From: Bordetella avium
Lineage (GTDB): Bacteria; Pseudomonadota; Gammaproteobacteria; Burkholderiales; Burkholderiaceae_B
DNA length: 64,000 nt
Direction of reading: 5' to 3'
Assembly: GCF_034424645.1 (NCBI RefSeq)
Contig: NZ_CP139969.1
Span: 1,674,001 to 1,738,000 of the forward strand
Both the position numbers and the translations under genes were made by a program. The notes below the pieces were generated by a model, which did no database searches, was not told the origin of the DNA, and worked only from the letters and a program-made list of their open reading frames with translations. Positions 29,131 through 37,270 of the stretch are shown here, one piece after another (position 1 is the first letter of the stretch; each line of letters begins with the position of its first letter).

Positions 29131-29769
29131 TCAGGCTTTTTTGCTGCCGATGCGGCTTTCCTTGCCTTTGATCAGGCGGTCGATATTGGCGCTGTGCCGA
29201 TAAAAAAGCAGGGCGCTCACGCCGACCAGCGCCGCCGCTGTCGGCGCGTTCAAGGGCCAGATCGTGCCGCCGCCGAAAAAGTAATACACGGGGGCGAGAA
29301 AGGCGGCCACCAATGCCGCTAGCGACGAATAGCGCGTTACCACGGCGACCAGAAGCCAGGTCGCCACGGTCGCCAGCGCCAGCCAGGGGCTGACCGCAAA
29401 CAGAACGCCCAGCGCCGTCGCCACCCCCTTGCCGCCCTTGAAGCCCAGGGAAACGGGATAAAGATGGCCCAGAAACACGGCAATCAGCACCAGGCCGTAG
29501 CCCAAGGACGACAGGCCGGGCGCAAGCTTGAGCGCCAGCCAGAGCGCGAACCAGCCTTTGGCGGCATCGCCCAGCAGCGTGAGGGCGGCGGCGGTTTTAT
29601 TGCCCGTACGCAGCACGTTGGTGGCGCCTGGATTTTTCGATCCATAGCTGCGCGGATCTTTCAAGCCCATCAGCTTGCTGACGACGACGGCGAACGGCAC
29701 GCAGCCGATAAGATAGGCCAGCACGATCAGGAGCGCTGCGAACAGCGGCGAGGGCTCGGTCAGAATCAT
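29131..29769 (-). CDS. plsY: Acyl-phosphate:glycerol-3-phosphate acyltransferase PlsY
   Basis: 212 residues with five membrane helices. It makes lysophosphatidic acid from acyl-phosphate. The conserved loops are [19 protein letters not shown] (about 37-55), [20 protein letters not shown] (about 105-124) and [16 protein letters not shown] near the C-terminus. ATG 29769 is chosen; the frame extends 43 codons further upstream without family similarity. It is divergent from surE. Confidence 0.95.
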   Translation of the reverse strand: MILTEPSPLFAALLIVLAYLIGCVPFAVVVSKLMGLKDPRSYGSKNPGATNVLRTGNKTAAALTLLGDAAKGWFALWLALKLAPGLSSLGYGLVLIAVFLGHLYPVSLGFKGGKGVATALGVLFAVSPWLALATVATWLLVAVVTRYSSLAALVAAFLAPVYYFFGGGTIWPLNAPTAAALVGVSALLFYRHSANIDRLIKGKESRIGSKKA

Positions 29770-29938
29770 GGCGTATCGGATGTCCTCTGCTAGACGGCGC
29801 GCGTGCGCGCCGCATATTGTTGTGGCTGGCGATTCTACCCCGCTCACGCGCCCTGTCCACTCGTTATTGCGCCGATTGTCACCGCGCTGACGGTACAATC
29901 CCAGCCTGCCGGCCGTCGGGCCGTTTCACGGAGAAATG

Positions 29939-30697
29939 ATGCGTATTCTGGTTTCCAACGACGATGGCTATAACGCCCCTGGGCTGGAGGCGCTGGTCGA
30001 GGCCTTGTCGGATCTGGGTGAGTTGACCGTGGTCGCGCCAGAAACCAACCATAGCGGCGCATCCAATTCGCTTACCCTTAACCGGCCTCTGTCGGTGCGT
30101 CAGGCCGCCAACGGTTTCCTTTACGTCAATGGCACGCCTACCGATTGCGTTCACGTTGCCCTGACCGGCCTGATGGACACCCGACCCGATCTGGTGGTGT
30201 CAGGGATCAATAATGGCGCCAACCTGGGGGATGACACGCTTTATTCCGGTACGGTGGCGGCCGCGAGCGAAGCGCATTTGTTCGGCATTCCCGCCATCGC
30301 TTTTTCGCTGGTCGATAAGGGTTGGGAGCATCTCGAATCCGCCGCGCGCGCGGCGCGCCGCATCGTCGAGCGCCAGATCGCTGCGCCCTTGGGCGTGCCA
30401 GCCCTGCTCAACGTCAATATTCCCAACCGTCGCTACGAAGATCTGCGCGGTGTGCGTGTCACGCGCCTGGGCAAGCGTCATCCCGCCGAGCCCGTCGTGC
30501 GCACTACCACGCCCTACGGCGACACGGTGTACTGGATTGGTCCGGTCGGCCTGGCGGCCGACGCCACGCCAGGTACGGATTTTCATGCCATTGCCGATGG
30601 CGCGGTTTCCCTCACGCCACTCCGGCTGGACCTGACACAATATGCTCAGCTTGAGCAACTGGGCCAATGGGCGGACCCGCTATGCGCAAACCTGTAG
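29939..30697 (+). CDS. surE: 5'/3'-nucleotidase SurE
   Basis: 252 residues. The N-terminus [16 protein letters not shown] carries the metal-binding DD. Further motifs are [49 protein letters not shown] and PAIAFSL. It hydrolyses nucleoside monophosphates in stationary phase. I start at the second of two adjacent ATGs (29939), because GGAG is five bases from it but only two from the first. A TACAAT hexamer lies at 29894-29899. It overlaps pcm by 16 bases. Confidence 0.96.
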   Translation: MRILVSNDDGYNAPGLEALVEALSDLGELTVVAPETNHSGASNSLTLNRPLSVRQAANGFLYVNGTPTDCVHVALTGLMDTRPDLVVSGINNGANLGDDTLYSGTVAAASEAHLFGIPAIAFSLVDKGWEHLESAARAARRIVERQIAAPLGVPALLNVNIPNRRYEDLRGVRVTRLGKRHPAEPVVRTTTPYGDTVYWIGPVGLAADATPGTDFHAIADGAVSLTPLRLDLTQYAQLEQLGQWADPLCANL

Positions 30698-31476
30698 GTT
30701 CGAAAGACGGTTCTGGCGTTTATTCGCGGCAGGGCTTGGATGGCTACACGCCGGCTAACAGCAATACCCGCATCTCCACCGCGACCCTGCCGCGTCCCGA
30801 GCCCCTCAGGCCGGCGGCCAGCTCGGCCAATCTGGGCCTGAATTCCGACCGCTTGCGCCTGGCCATGGTGCAGCGTTTGCGTCAGATGGGCATCACCGAT
30901 GACCGTGTGCTCGACGCGATGGCCGCAGTGCCTCGCCATACTTTCGTCGATGAGGCCCTGGCGAGCCGCGCCTACGAAGATGCCGCCTTGCCCATCGGCC
31001 ATTCTCAAACCATTTCTCAGCCCTGGGTCGTGGCGCGCATGATTGCTGCCGTCTGCGAGGCGAGGGCGCCGTCTCGCGTGCTTGAGGTCGGCGCGGGTTG
31101 CGGCTATCAGGCCGCCGTGCTCGCCCAGTTTGTGCGCGAGGTGCACTCCATTGAGCGCATACGCGGCCTGTACGAGTTGGCCCGCGCCAATCTGCGCGCC
31201 TTGCGGCTTTCCACACGTGTGCGCCTGATCTACGGCGATGGCACACAGGGCGTACCCGGCGTCGCCCCATTCGATGCTATTGTTGTGGCAGCCGCCGGCC
31301 TGGCCATTCCCCAGGCGCTTCTGAACCAATTGGCGCCGGGCGGCCGGCTGATCGCGCCCGAGGGCTCGACCAGCCAACGACTGGTATTGATAGAACGAAC
31401 TGGCACCGCAAGCTGGAAGCGCATGGAGCTTGAGGCCGTGCGGTTCGTTCCTTTGAAGGCAGGAATACAATCTTGA
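30682..31476 (+). CDS. pcm: Protein-L-isoaspartate O-methyltransferase
   Basis: 264 residues, with a roughly 50-residue polar N-terminal extension before the PCMT domain. The domain has [34 protein letters not shown] (active site), the SAM motif [17 protein letters not shown] and [11 protein letters not shown]. It repairs isoaspartyl residues. ATG 30682 is favoured; ATG 30667, five codons upstream, is possible. It lies in the surE-pcm-nlpD order typical of the rpoS region in proteobacteria. Confidence 0.93.
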   Translation: MRKPVGSKDGSGVYSRQGLDGYTPANSNTRISTATLPRPEPLRPAASSANLGLNSDRLRLAMVQRLRQMGITDDRVLDAMAAVPRHTFVDEALASRAYEDAALPIGHSQTISQPWVVARMIAAVCEARAPSRVLEVGAGCGYQAAVLAQFVREVHSIERIRGLYELARANLRALRLSTRVRLIYGDGTQGVPGVAPFDAIVVAAAGLAIPQALLNQLAPGGRLIAPEGSTSQRLVLIERTGTASWKRMELEAVRFVPLKAGIQS

Positions 31477-31493
31477 GCAAACAGGAGATTCGT

Positions 31494-32345
31494 ATGCTCA
31501 ACGGGCAGTCCCTACTGGCCGTTTTTTTCGCGGTTCCCCAGCGGCCCTTGAGGCTGGCCGGTGTGCTTGGCTTGCTTGCCCTGGCTGGCTGTGCCTCCAA
31601 AGGTCCGCGAGCACCCGTGGTCGACCTCACCAATCAGCCCGCCGCCGCCACAGCCGCACCTGCACAGGGCTCCTATGTGGTCAAGCCTGGCGACACGCTG
31701 TACAAAATCGCGCGCTCGAACAATGTCGATATCGACACGATCAAGCGTCTTAACAGCCTGTCCGACCCGAATCAGATCCACGTCGGCCAGGTGTTGAAAC
31801 TGAGTGGCGGCACCGTGGTCGCCTCTTCGGGGGCGCAAGCGATTACCGGCGGCAGAATTCCCGCCAAGCCGCTGGAACCGGTCGAAAGCAGCCCTGAGCC
31901 GGTTTCGTCCGAGCCTACGCCGGCTCCCTCTACGCCGCCGCCTGCTGAGATCAAACAGCCTGCACGCGCCGCAGACGCCAACGTGATCAGTTGGGGCTGG
32001 CCTTCGCATGGCCAGATCATCCAGACCTTCAACAGCAGCAGCAAAGGCATCGACTTCGCCGGTAATCCGGGCGATGCCGTTCTGGCCGCAGCCGATGGCA
32101 AGGTCATGTATAGCGGCAATGGGGTGCGAGGCTTGGGTAATCTGATCATCATTAATCACCAAAACGGCTTCATTACGGCCTATGCCCACAACCGGACGCT
32201 GCTCGTAAAAACTGGCCAGGACGTCAAACGCGGCGCCAAGGTCGCCGAGTTGGGCCAGTCCGACGCCTCCTCGCCCAAGCTGCACTTCGAGATCCGCCGT
32301 CAGGGCACTCCCGTTGACCCCATGCAGTATTTGCCCGCGCGATGA
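31494..32345 (+). CDS. nlpD: Lipoprotein NlpD, LysM and M23-like amidase activator
   Basis: 283 residues. The lipobox is LLALAGCAS (Cys at about 34), followed by one LysM domain (YVVKPGDTLYKIARSNNVD, then PNQIHVGQVLKL). A Pro-rich linker precedes an M23/LytM domain (GIDFAGNPGDAVLAAADGKVMYSG, SSPKLHFEIRRQGTPVDPM). The domain lacks the complete HxxxD and HxH zinc set, as in known NlpD amidase activators. ATG 31494 has GGAG at ideal spacing; a TTG at 31473 is the alternative. It overlaps the next gene by four bases. Confidence 0.92.
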   Translation: MLNGQSLLAVFFAVPQRPLRLAGVLGLLALAGCASKGPRAPVVDLTNQPAAATAAPAQGSYVVKPGDTLYKIARSNNVDIDTIKRLNSLSDPNQIHVGQVLKLSGGTVVASSGAQAITGGRIPAKPLEPVESSPEPVSSEPTPAPSTPPPAEIKQPARAADANVISWGWPSHGQIIQTFNSSSKGIDFAGNPGDAVLAAADGKVMYSGNGVRGLGNLIIINHQNGFITAYAHNRTLLVKTGQDVKRGAKVAELGQSDASSPKLHFEIRRQGTPVDPMQYLPAR

Positions 32346-33121
32346 CGCCCACTCTGGTTTTCGATCTGGAAACCCTGCCCGATGTGGCCGGCCTGCGCCG
32401 GCTGCATGGCTGGGGCGCGGATATCAACGACCTCGAAGTCGCCGAACGTGCTTTCGCCGCCCGGCGCGAGGCGGTTGGTCATGACTTTCTGCCGCTGCAT
32501 CTGCATCGCGTTGCCGTCATCGGCTGCGTGTTCCGCGACGATCAGGGCTTTCGCGTCAAGACGCTGGGCCAGCCCGATGATCCCGAATCCGCGCTCCTGG
32601 CGGGCTTTTTCAAAACGATCGAGCGTTACACGCCGCGTCTGGTCAGTTGGAACGGCTCGGGCTTTGACTTGCCGGTGCTGCACTACCGTAGCCTTATTCA
32701 TGGCGTGCCGGCGCCCCGCTACTGGGATTGGGGCGACGAAGACCGCGACTTCAAATACAACAACTACCTCAGCCGTTACCACACACGCCATATCGACCTG
32801 ATGGACGTGCTGGCCAAGTACAACGGCCGGGCCAATGCGCCGCTCGACGATCTGGCCAAACTCTGCGGGTTTCCCGGCAAACTCGGCATGGATGGCAGTA
32901 AAGTCTGGGAAGCCTGGAACCAAGGCCAGGCAGATGCCGTGCGCGCCTATTGCGAAACCGACGTCGTCAACACCTGGCTGGTTTATTGCCGCTTCCGTTT
33001 TCTGCGTGGCGAGCTTGACCAGACATCGTATGACGCCGAGATTTCTTTGGTGCGCGACACGCTGGCCGCCAGCGATGCGACCCACTGGAAAGAATATCTG
33101 GCTGCCTGGGACGCCGCCTGA
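32342..33121 (+). CDS. Predicted 3'-5' exonuclease, PolB-like DEDD family
   Basis: 259 residues of the family described as predicted 3'-5' exonuclease related to the PolB exonuclease domain. The Exo I motif is LVFDLETLPD (about 5-14), Exo II is SWNGSGFDLPVL (about 101-112) and Exo III is AYCETDVVNTWLVY (about 202-215), giving the DEDDy acidic set. HIDLMDVLAKYNGRANAPLDDLAKLCGFPGK is also typical. Its biological substrate is not established. It sits by ATGA overlap directly after nlpD, where many beta- and gamma-proteobacteria have rpoS. Confidence 0.88.
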   Translation: MTPTLVFDLETLPDVAGLRRLHGWGADINDLEVAERAFAARREAVGHDFLPLHLHRVAVIGCVFRDDQGFRVKTLGQPDDPESALLAGFFKTIERYTPRLVSWNGSGFDLPVLHYRSLIHGVPAPRYWDWGDEDRDFKYNNYLSRYHTRHIDLMDVLAKYNGRANAPLDDLAKLCGFPGKLGMDGSKVWEAWNQGQADAVRAYCETDVVNTWLVYCRFRFLRGELDQTSYDAEISLVRDTLAASDATHWKEYLAAWDAA

Positions 33122-33224
33122 CTCCCGGCAATCAACTGAAACAACACAGGCTGTCAGCGAAACCCGTATGAAACCGGACGACTCGCATAATGGCTTCGCT
33201 TGCTACTTTTTCAGGAGATAAATC

Positions 33225-33737
33225 ATGTCCCGCACCCTTGTTCGTAATTCGCTGGCCGCTCTGGCCATGGCAATCGCTGCTGGCGTGGCTGTCGCTCCGG
33301 CGACGGCGGCGCCTGGTGGGCCGGTCCATGCCGGTAATCATCGTGGTCCCATGATGGATGATGGGATCTGGATTCCCGGCATCGGCCCGCTGTCCAAAGT
33401 CCAGGTTGACGGGCTCAAGCTCGATGCTAAGCAGCAGGCGCTGTTCGACAAGGCGCATGCGGCTTCGCAAGCCGCTATGCAGCATCACCGCGAAGCCGGC
33501 CGTGCCCGTCAGGAACTGCTTGATGCGCAGATTAAGGCTGGCAAGCTCGATCCCCGCGCCCTGGAGGCCGATGCAGACAAGCGCCACGCCCAATTCGAAG
33601 CGCAGCGCGTGCAGGTGCGCGATCAATGGTTGGCAGTTTGGGACAGCCTGAATGATGGTCAGCGCGCTCAGGTCACTCAGCTCGTCAAAGAACGCCAGGA
33701 CCGCCAGCACGAGCGCCGTGACCATCAGCGTCGCTAG
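33225..33737 (+). CDS. Spy/CpxP-like periplasmic protein
   Basis: 170 residues with a signal peptide ending near ATA-APGG. The mature protein is helical and highly charged, with an LTxxQ-like motif LKLDAKQQALFDKAHAA and a long helix AQFEAQRVQVRDQWLAVWDSLNDGQRAQVTQL. It ends in a His/Arg/Gln-rich tail. This resembles Spy/CpxP chaperones that protect periplasmic proteins or bind metals. AGGAG precedes ATG 33225. It stands alone, and a perfect 8-bp hairpin follows. Confidence 0.72.
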   Translation: MSRTLVRNSLAALAMAIAAGVAVAPATAAPGGPVHAGNHRGPMMDDGIWIPGIGPLSKVQVDGLKLDAKQQALFDKAHAASQAAMQHHREAGRARQELLDAQIKAGKLDPRALEADADKRHAQFEAQRVQVRDQWLAVWDSLNDGQRAQVTQLVKERQDRQHERRDHQRR

Positions 33738-33783
33738 CCCGGCGTCCAAACCCAGCCCAAACAGCCCGGCTAAGCGTGTCGGC

Positions 33784-33804
33784 CCGCCCTCTCCATGAGG
33801 GCGG
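33784..33804. terminator. Hairpin after the Spy-like gene
   Basis: CCGCCCTC (33784-33791) and GAGGGCGG (33797-33804) pair perfectly around TCCAT, 47 bases past the stop. There is no T-run, so it is a weak terminator or 3'-end hairpin. Confidence 0.45.
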
Positions 33805-33885
33805 CTGCCTCGGCGGTGTTCCGGGCGGGGAGGGCGCGGGCTGGCTTACAATGCCCGGCTGCCTTACAAACTGGACGCTTGCGAG

Positions 33886-35316
33886 ATGGTCGACGAAGTT
33901 CTGAAAATCGAATCCCTGGACCTGGAAGCCAGGGGTATTGCCCGCCGCGATGGCAAAGTCGTGTTCGTCGAGGGCGCCTTGCCCGGGGAGCGGGTGTACG
34001 CCGCCACGGTGCGCCGCAAACCCTCTTATGAGATCGCGCGCGTGGAGACGGTGCTCACGCCCTCGTCACAACGCGTTGAGCCGCGCTGCCCCCACTTCGG
34101 CGTATGTGGCGGCTGTGCCATGCAGCATCTGGAGCCCACCTCGCAGGTGGCCATCAAGCAGCGTGCGCTCGAAGACACTTTCTGGCATGTGGGCAAGATC
34201 CGGCCTCAGCGCGTCTTGCCGCCGCTGCACGGCCCGACATGGGGCTATCGCTATCGCGCTCGCCTGTCGGTGCGTGTGGTGCCCAAGAAGGGTGGCGTGC
34301 TGGTGGGCTTTCACGAACGCAAAAGCAGCTATGTGGCCGACATGCGTGAATGCCATGTGCTGCCGCGCCATGTGAGCGATCTGCTTTTGCCCTTGCGCGC
34401 CATGATCGCAGCCCTGTCGCGTCCCGAGCGTATACCGCAGATCGAAGTGGCGCTAGGCGAGGGGGTGACCGCCTTGGTGCTGCGCCATATCGAGCCGCTC
34501 AACGATCATGACATCACGGTTCTGCGCGATTTTGCGGCCCGCCATAACGTGCAATGGTGGTTGCAGTCCAAGGGGCCTGATACGGTGCATCCGCTCGATC
34601 CCGCCCATGGCGATACTCTGGCTTACACCATGCCCGAGTTCGGTTTACGCATGCCGTATCGGCCGACCGACTTCACCCAGGTGAATCACGCGATCAATCG
34701 TTCGATGGTGTCGCGTGCGCTGAAGTTATTGGAAGTTCAGCCCACTGACCGCGTGGCGGATCTGTTCTGCGGCCTAGGCAACTTCACGCTGCCGCTGGCC
34801 ACGCAGGGTCGCGAAGCCGTGGGTGTCGAGGGCAGCAAAGCGCTGACTGATCGCGCCCTGGAAGCGGCGGCTCGCCATGGCCTCGAAGGCCGCACCCGTT
34901 TCGCAACGCTGAATCTGTTTGAGGTCGATGTATCCTGGCTGCGCGGCCTGGGCTATTTCGACCGCATGCTGATCGATCCGCCGCGCGAGGGGGCGCACGC
35001 CGTGGCGCAGGCGCTGTCCCAGCTCACGCCCGCTGAGCGCCCTCGCCGCATTGTGTACGTGTCCTGTAATCCGGCAACCCTCGCTCGCGATGCCGCTATC
35101 ATGGTCCATGAAGGCGGCTACGTGTTAAAGGCGGCCGGCGTCATCAATATGTTCCCGCATACCGGCCACGTCGAGTCTATCGCCGTGTTCGAGTCGCTAG
35201 CCGATGACGAAGTGCTGCATGTGCAGCAGCAGGCTCGCCTCAAGGCAGAGCTGGCTGCGCAGGAGGCGGCCGAAGCAACGGCCCAGGCCGGCGCTGCCAG
35301 CGAACAGCCTGCTTAA
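33886..35316 (+). CDS. rlmD: 23S rRNA m5U1939 methyltransferase RlmD
   Basis: 476 residues. An N-terminal TRAM domain (about 1-55) is followed by the 4Fe-4S Cys cluster [14 protein letters not shown] (about 66-79) and an SAM-dependent methyltransferase domain with [16 protein letters not shown] and the catalytic-Cys segment [11 protein letters not shown] (about 387). The nucleophile, both Asp residues and LIDPPREG are present. The C-terminal 30 residues are an Ala/Glu/Gln tail not seen in E. coli RlmD. It is convergent with cueR; the stop codons overlap. Confidence 0.94.
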   Translation: MVDEVLKIESLDLEARGIARRDGKVVFVEGALPGERVYAATVRRKPSYEIARVETVLTPSSQRVEPRCPHFGVCGGCAMQHLEPTSQVAIKQRALEDTFWHVGKIRPQRVLPPLHGPTWGYRYRARLSVRVVPKKGGVLVGFHERKSSYVADMRECHVLPRHVSDLLLPLRAMIAALSRPERIPQIEVALGEGVTALVLRHIEPLNDHDITVLRDFAARHNVQWWLQSKGPDTVHPLDPAHGDTLAYTMPEFGLRMPYRPTDFTQVNHAINRSMVSRALKLLEVQPTDRVADLFCGLGNFTLPLATQGREAVGVEGSKALTDRALEAAARHGLEGRTRFATLNLFEVDVSWLRGLGYFDRMLIDPPREGAHAVAQALSQLTPAERPRRIVYVSCNPATLARDAAIMVHEGGYVLKAAGVINMFPHTGHVESIAVFESLADDEVLHVQQQARLKAELAAQEAAEATAQAGAASEQPA

Positions 35317-35708
35317 GCAGGAAGCTGGCTCAGGCCGGCGATGATGGGGCAGTCTGGCCTGCCATCGCCATGACAATGGCGGGCCAGATGCTTGAGCGTA
35401 TCGGCCATTTCTCGCAGTTCGTCGGCCTTGCGCTCCAGTTCGGCCACATGTTGTAGCGCTATGCGTTTGACATCGGCGCTCGCGCGGCTGCGGTCGCGCC
35501 ACAAGGCTAGCAGCTCTTGCATCTGTTCTACCGAAAACCCCAGATTGCGTGCGCGCCGGATGAACTGCAATGTGTGCAGATCGTCTTCGCCATAGCGGCG
35601 GTAGCCGGCTTCGCTACGCGAAACCGCATGGATCAGGCCTATGCTCTCGTAATAGCGGATCATCTTGGCCGAAATGCCGCTGGCTCGCGCGGCTTCACCG
35701 ATATTCAT
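35313..35708 (-). CDS. cueR: Cu(I)-responsive MerR-family regulator CueR
   Basis: 131 residues. The MerR winged helix is at the N-terminus ([26 protein letters not shown], then [28 protein letters not shown]). A dimerisation helix follows, then the metal loop [12 protein letters not shown], with two Cys spaced as in E. coli CueR (CxGDxxxDCPI), which defines Cu+/Ag+ selectivity. ATG 35708 is chosen; the frame runs 55 codons further upstream without family similarity. It is divergent from copZ, whose promoter carries a MerR-type operator. Confidence 0.93.
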   Translation of the reverse strand: MNIGEAARASGISAKMIRYYESIGLIHAVSRSEAGYRRYGEDDLHTLQFIRRARNLGFSVEQMQELLALWRDRSRASADVKRIALQHVAELERKADELREMADTLKHLARHCHGDGRPDCPIIAGLSQLPA

Positions 35709-35892
35709 GGCTGTATTCCCTTGCACGCTGGGTTGTTTGGCGCCGGACCTTGTCCGGCATGGACGGCACGACCGCCACCTGACTCGGCTCTTTGCCGCCC
35801 GCCTGGCGCCGTTTCCATGGTGGATCTGGGTGGCTTGCGGCGCATCGCGCTGCTGTGCCAACCTAGGATGCATGACGCCCAGGTCGCGTCGT

Positions 35893-35940
35893 TAATAGCG
35901 GAGCCAATAGTGGAGCCAGTAGCGGAGTCAATACGGCCGC
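35893..35940. repeat. 12-bp tandem repeat, four degenerate units
   Basis: Units are TAATAGCGGAGC, CAATAGTGGAGC, CAGTAGCGGAGT and a diverged CAATACGGCCGC. The first three differ from the consensus CAATAGCGGAGC at one or two positions. It lies about 190 bases upstream of the cueR start. Confidence 0.8.
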
Positions 35941-36038
35941 TAGCAAACTAAAACCGCCTCATGAGAGCGGCTTCCTGATAGTCTGCTGTAGCCAGTGTCA
36001 TCTTTCCAGTTGGGGGAGGATCGGGCTTCATTCTATGC

Positions 36039-36069
36039 TTGACCTTACCATCATGGGAAGCCTTAAGCT
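36039..36069 (+). promoter_or_regulatory. CueR-type promoter of copZ
   Basis: The -35 box TTGACC (36039-36044) and -10 box TAAGCT (36064-36069) are separated by a 19-base spacer, the over-long spacing typical of MerR-family promoters. Between them is an imperfect dyad CCTTACC-ATCAT-GGGAAGC (36043-36061). The copZ start is 44 bases beyond the -10. Confidence 0.8.
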
Positions 36070-36112
36070 GGGTTCACGGTGGCTGTTGGCCGCCATTTTC
36101 CAGGAGTTCAAC

Positions 36113-36316
36113 ATGAGCGTCGTTTTCACTGTTTCCGATATGACTTGCGGTCATTGTGCCAAGACCATTACGCAGGCTGTGCAGGCCGCTGTGCCTGGTG
36201 CAGAAGTCAGTGTGGATCTTTCTGCGCATCGTGTCTCGGTCAATCCGTCCGAAGCTGCGGCAGCCATTGAGGCTGCGATCCGTAACGCTGGCTATGATCC
36301 AAAGAAAATAAATTGA
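36113..36316 (+). CDS. copZ: Copper chaperone CopZ-like heavy-metal-associated protein
   Basis: 67 residues, a single HMA domain. The metal site is DMTCGHCAKTI (CxxC at about 12-15), with the ferredoxin-like pattern continuing through VSVDLSAHRVSV and AIRNAGYDP. It carries Cu(I) in the cytoplasm. ATG 36113 has AGGAG upstream; an earlier in-frame ATG (36035) lies inside the promoter. It is divergent from cueR. No copA ATPase lies next to it here. Confidence 0.92.
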   Translation: MSVVFTVSDMTCGHCAKTITQAVQAAVPGAEVSVDLSAHRVSVNPSEAAAAIEAAIRNAGYDPKKIN

Positions 36317-36428
36317 TAGCTAGCCGGCGATTGGAATTTACTATCAATTAATTAAAATAATTGAATTGGATTCTTTGATAGTGAAAGTTTATAGTTTTGC
36401 TTTCGGTGGCGCTGACGGCAGCGCCACC
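36313..36428. promoter_or_regulatory. Repeated TTGATAG/CTATCAA boxes and a strong hairpin upstream of the peroxiredoxin gene
   Basis: TTGATAG occurs at 36313-36319. ACTATCAA (36340-36347) and TTGATAGT (36375-36382) form a perfect 8-bp inverted repeat in very AT-rich DNA. A perfect 10-bp stem, GGTGGCGCTG (36405-36414) and CAGCGCCACC (36419-36428), follows just before the gene, without a T-run. The ATAG/CTAT cores recall OxyR sites, but the spacing does not fit the OxyR consensus. Confidence 0.5.
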
Positions 36429-36469
36429 AAGACAGAAACTTTGAACTACCCCAGTACCCGGAGAGCGAG

Positions 36470-37198
36470 ATGCTGCAAAATCGTGAAGGCCAACGTGTTC
36501 CCAACGTAATGTTTCCCGTGCGTGAGGAGAACAACTGGAAGAAAGTTGGCACTGACGATATATTCAAGAACAAGACGGTCGTGGTCTTTTCCTTGCCCGG
36601 CGCATTCACGCCTACCTGCTCCTCAACGCATTTGCCACGCTACAACGAACTTGCGCCGACCTTCTTTGCCCACGGTGTGGATGCCATCGTCTGCGTATCG
36701 GTGAATGACAGCTTCGTCATGAACGAGTGGGCGAAAGATCAGGAGTCCACCCACATCACTCTGCTGCCCGACGGTAATGGCGAATTCACTGCCGGCATGG
36801 GCATGCTGGTTGACAAAAGTGATTTGGGTTTCGGCAAGCGTAGTTGGCGCTATTCCATGCTGGTCGAAGACGGTGTGGTGCGCAAAATGTTCATCGAGCC
36901 TGAAAAAGAAGGCGATCCTTTCGAAGTGTCGGATGCGGATACGATGCTGGCGCATATTGCGCCCGCTGCCAAAAAGCCGGATCAGGTTGTGGTGTTTTCC
37001 AAGGCCGGCTGCCCCTTCTGCATCGAAGCGAAAGCCTTGCTGGATGAGCGCGGTTACGATCCCATCGACATTCCGCTGGAGCACAAAGTGCGCAGCCGCG
37101 TGATCGGCGCGGTGTCGGGTGCAGGGACGGCGCCTCAGATCTTCATCAACGGCAAGCTCATCGGCGGCCTTGATCACTTGAAGGCGCACTTCGCCTGA
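36470..37198 (+). CDS. Peroxiredoxin-glutaredoxin hybrid (PGdx)
   Basis: 242 residues in two domains. Residues 1-165 form a Prx5-type peroxiredoxin, with the peroxidatic Cys in [17 protein letters not shown] (about 49). Residues 170-242 form a glutaredoxin, with [14 protein letters not shown] (CPFC) and the GSH-contact segments [14 protein letters not shown]. Such fusions (Haemophilus, Neisseria PGdx) reduce peroxides using glutathione directly. The lipoamide-dehydrogenase-like gene follows 72 bases downstream on the same strand, suggesting a shared redox role. Confidence 0.95.
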   Translation: MLQNREGQRVPNVMFPVREENNWKKVGTDDIFKNKTVVVFSLPGAFTPTCSSTHLPRYNELAPTFFAHGVDAIVCVSVNDSFVMNEWAKDQESTHITLLPDGNGEFTAGMGMLVDKSDLGFGKRSWRYSMLVEDGVVRKMFIEPEKEGDPFEVSDADTMLAHIAPAAKKPDQVVVFSKAGCPFCIEAKALLDERGYDPIDIPLEHKVRSRVIGAVSGAGTAPQIFINGKLIGGLDHLKAHFA

Positions 37199-37270
37199 TT
37201 TGCCGGGCAGCCGCCTGCCACTGGACCGCTGCCGCCAGACTGGCGGCAGCACGCGCCTCAGAGAGTACAC

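Larger units (their letters stand above)
35709..36112. other. cueR-copZ intergenic region
   Basis: 404 bases. The half next to cueR shows no gene. It holds a 12-bp tandem repeat (35893-35940) and a near-palindrome around CTCATGAG (about 35953-35969). The half next to copZ carries the CueR-type promoter at 36039-36069. Overlapping open frames on the plus strand look like composition artefacts. Confidence 0.6.

Noticed and set aside
28993..29322. 109-residue plus-strand frame after tsaD
   Set aside because: No ribosome-binding site or motif; half of it overlaps plsY on the other strand.
35517..35951. 144-residue plus-strand frame across cueR and the 12-bp repeat
   Set aside because: Mostly complement of cueR; no family signal.
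36313..36394. OxyR binding site upstream of the peroxiredoxin gene
   Set aside because: ATAG/CTAT cores are present but the spacing does not fit the ATAG-N7-CTAT pattern.
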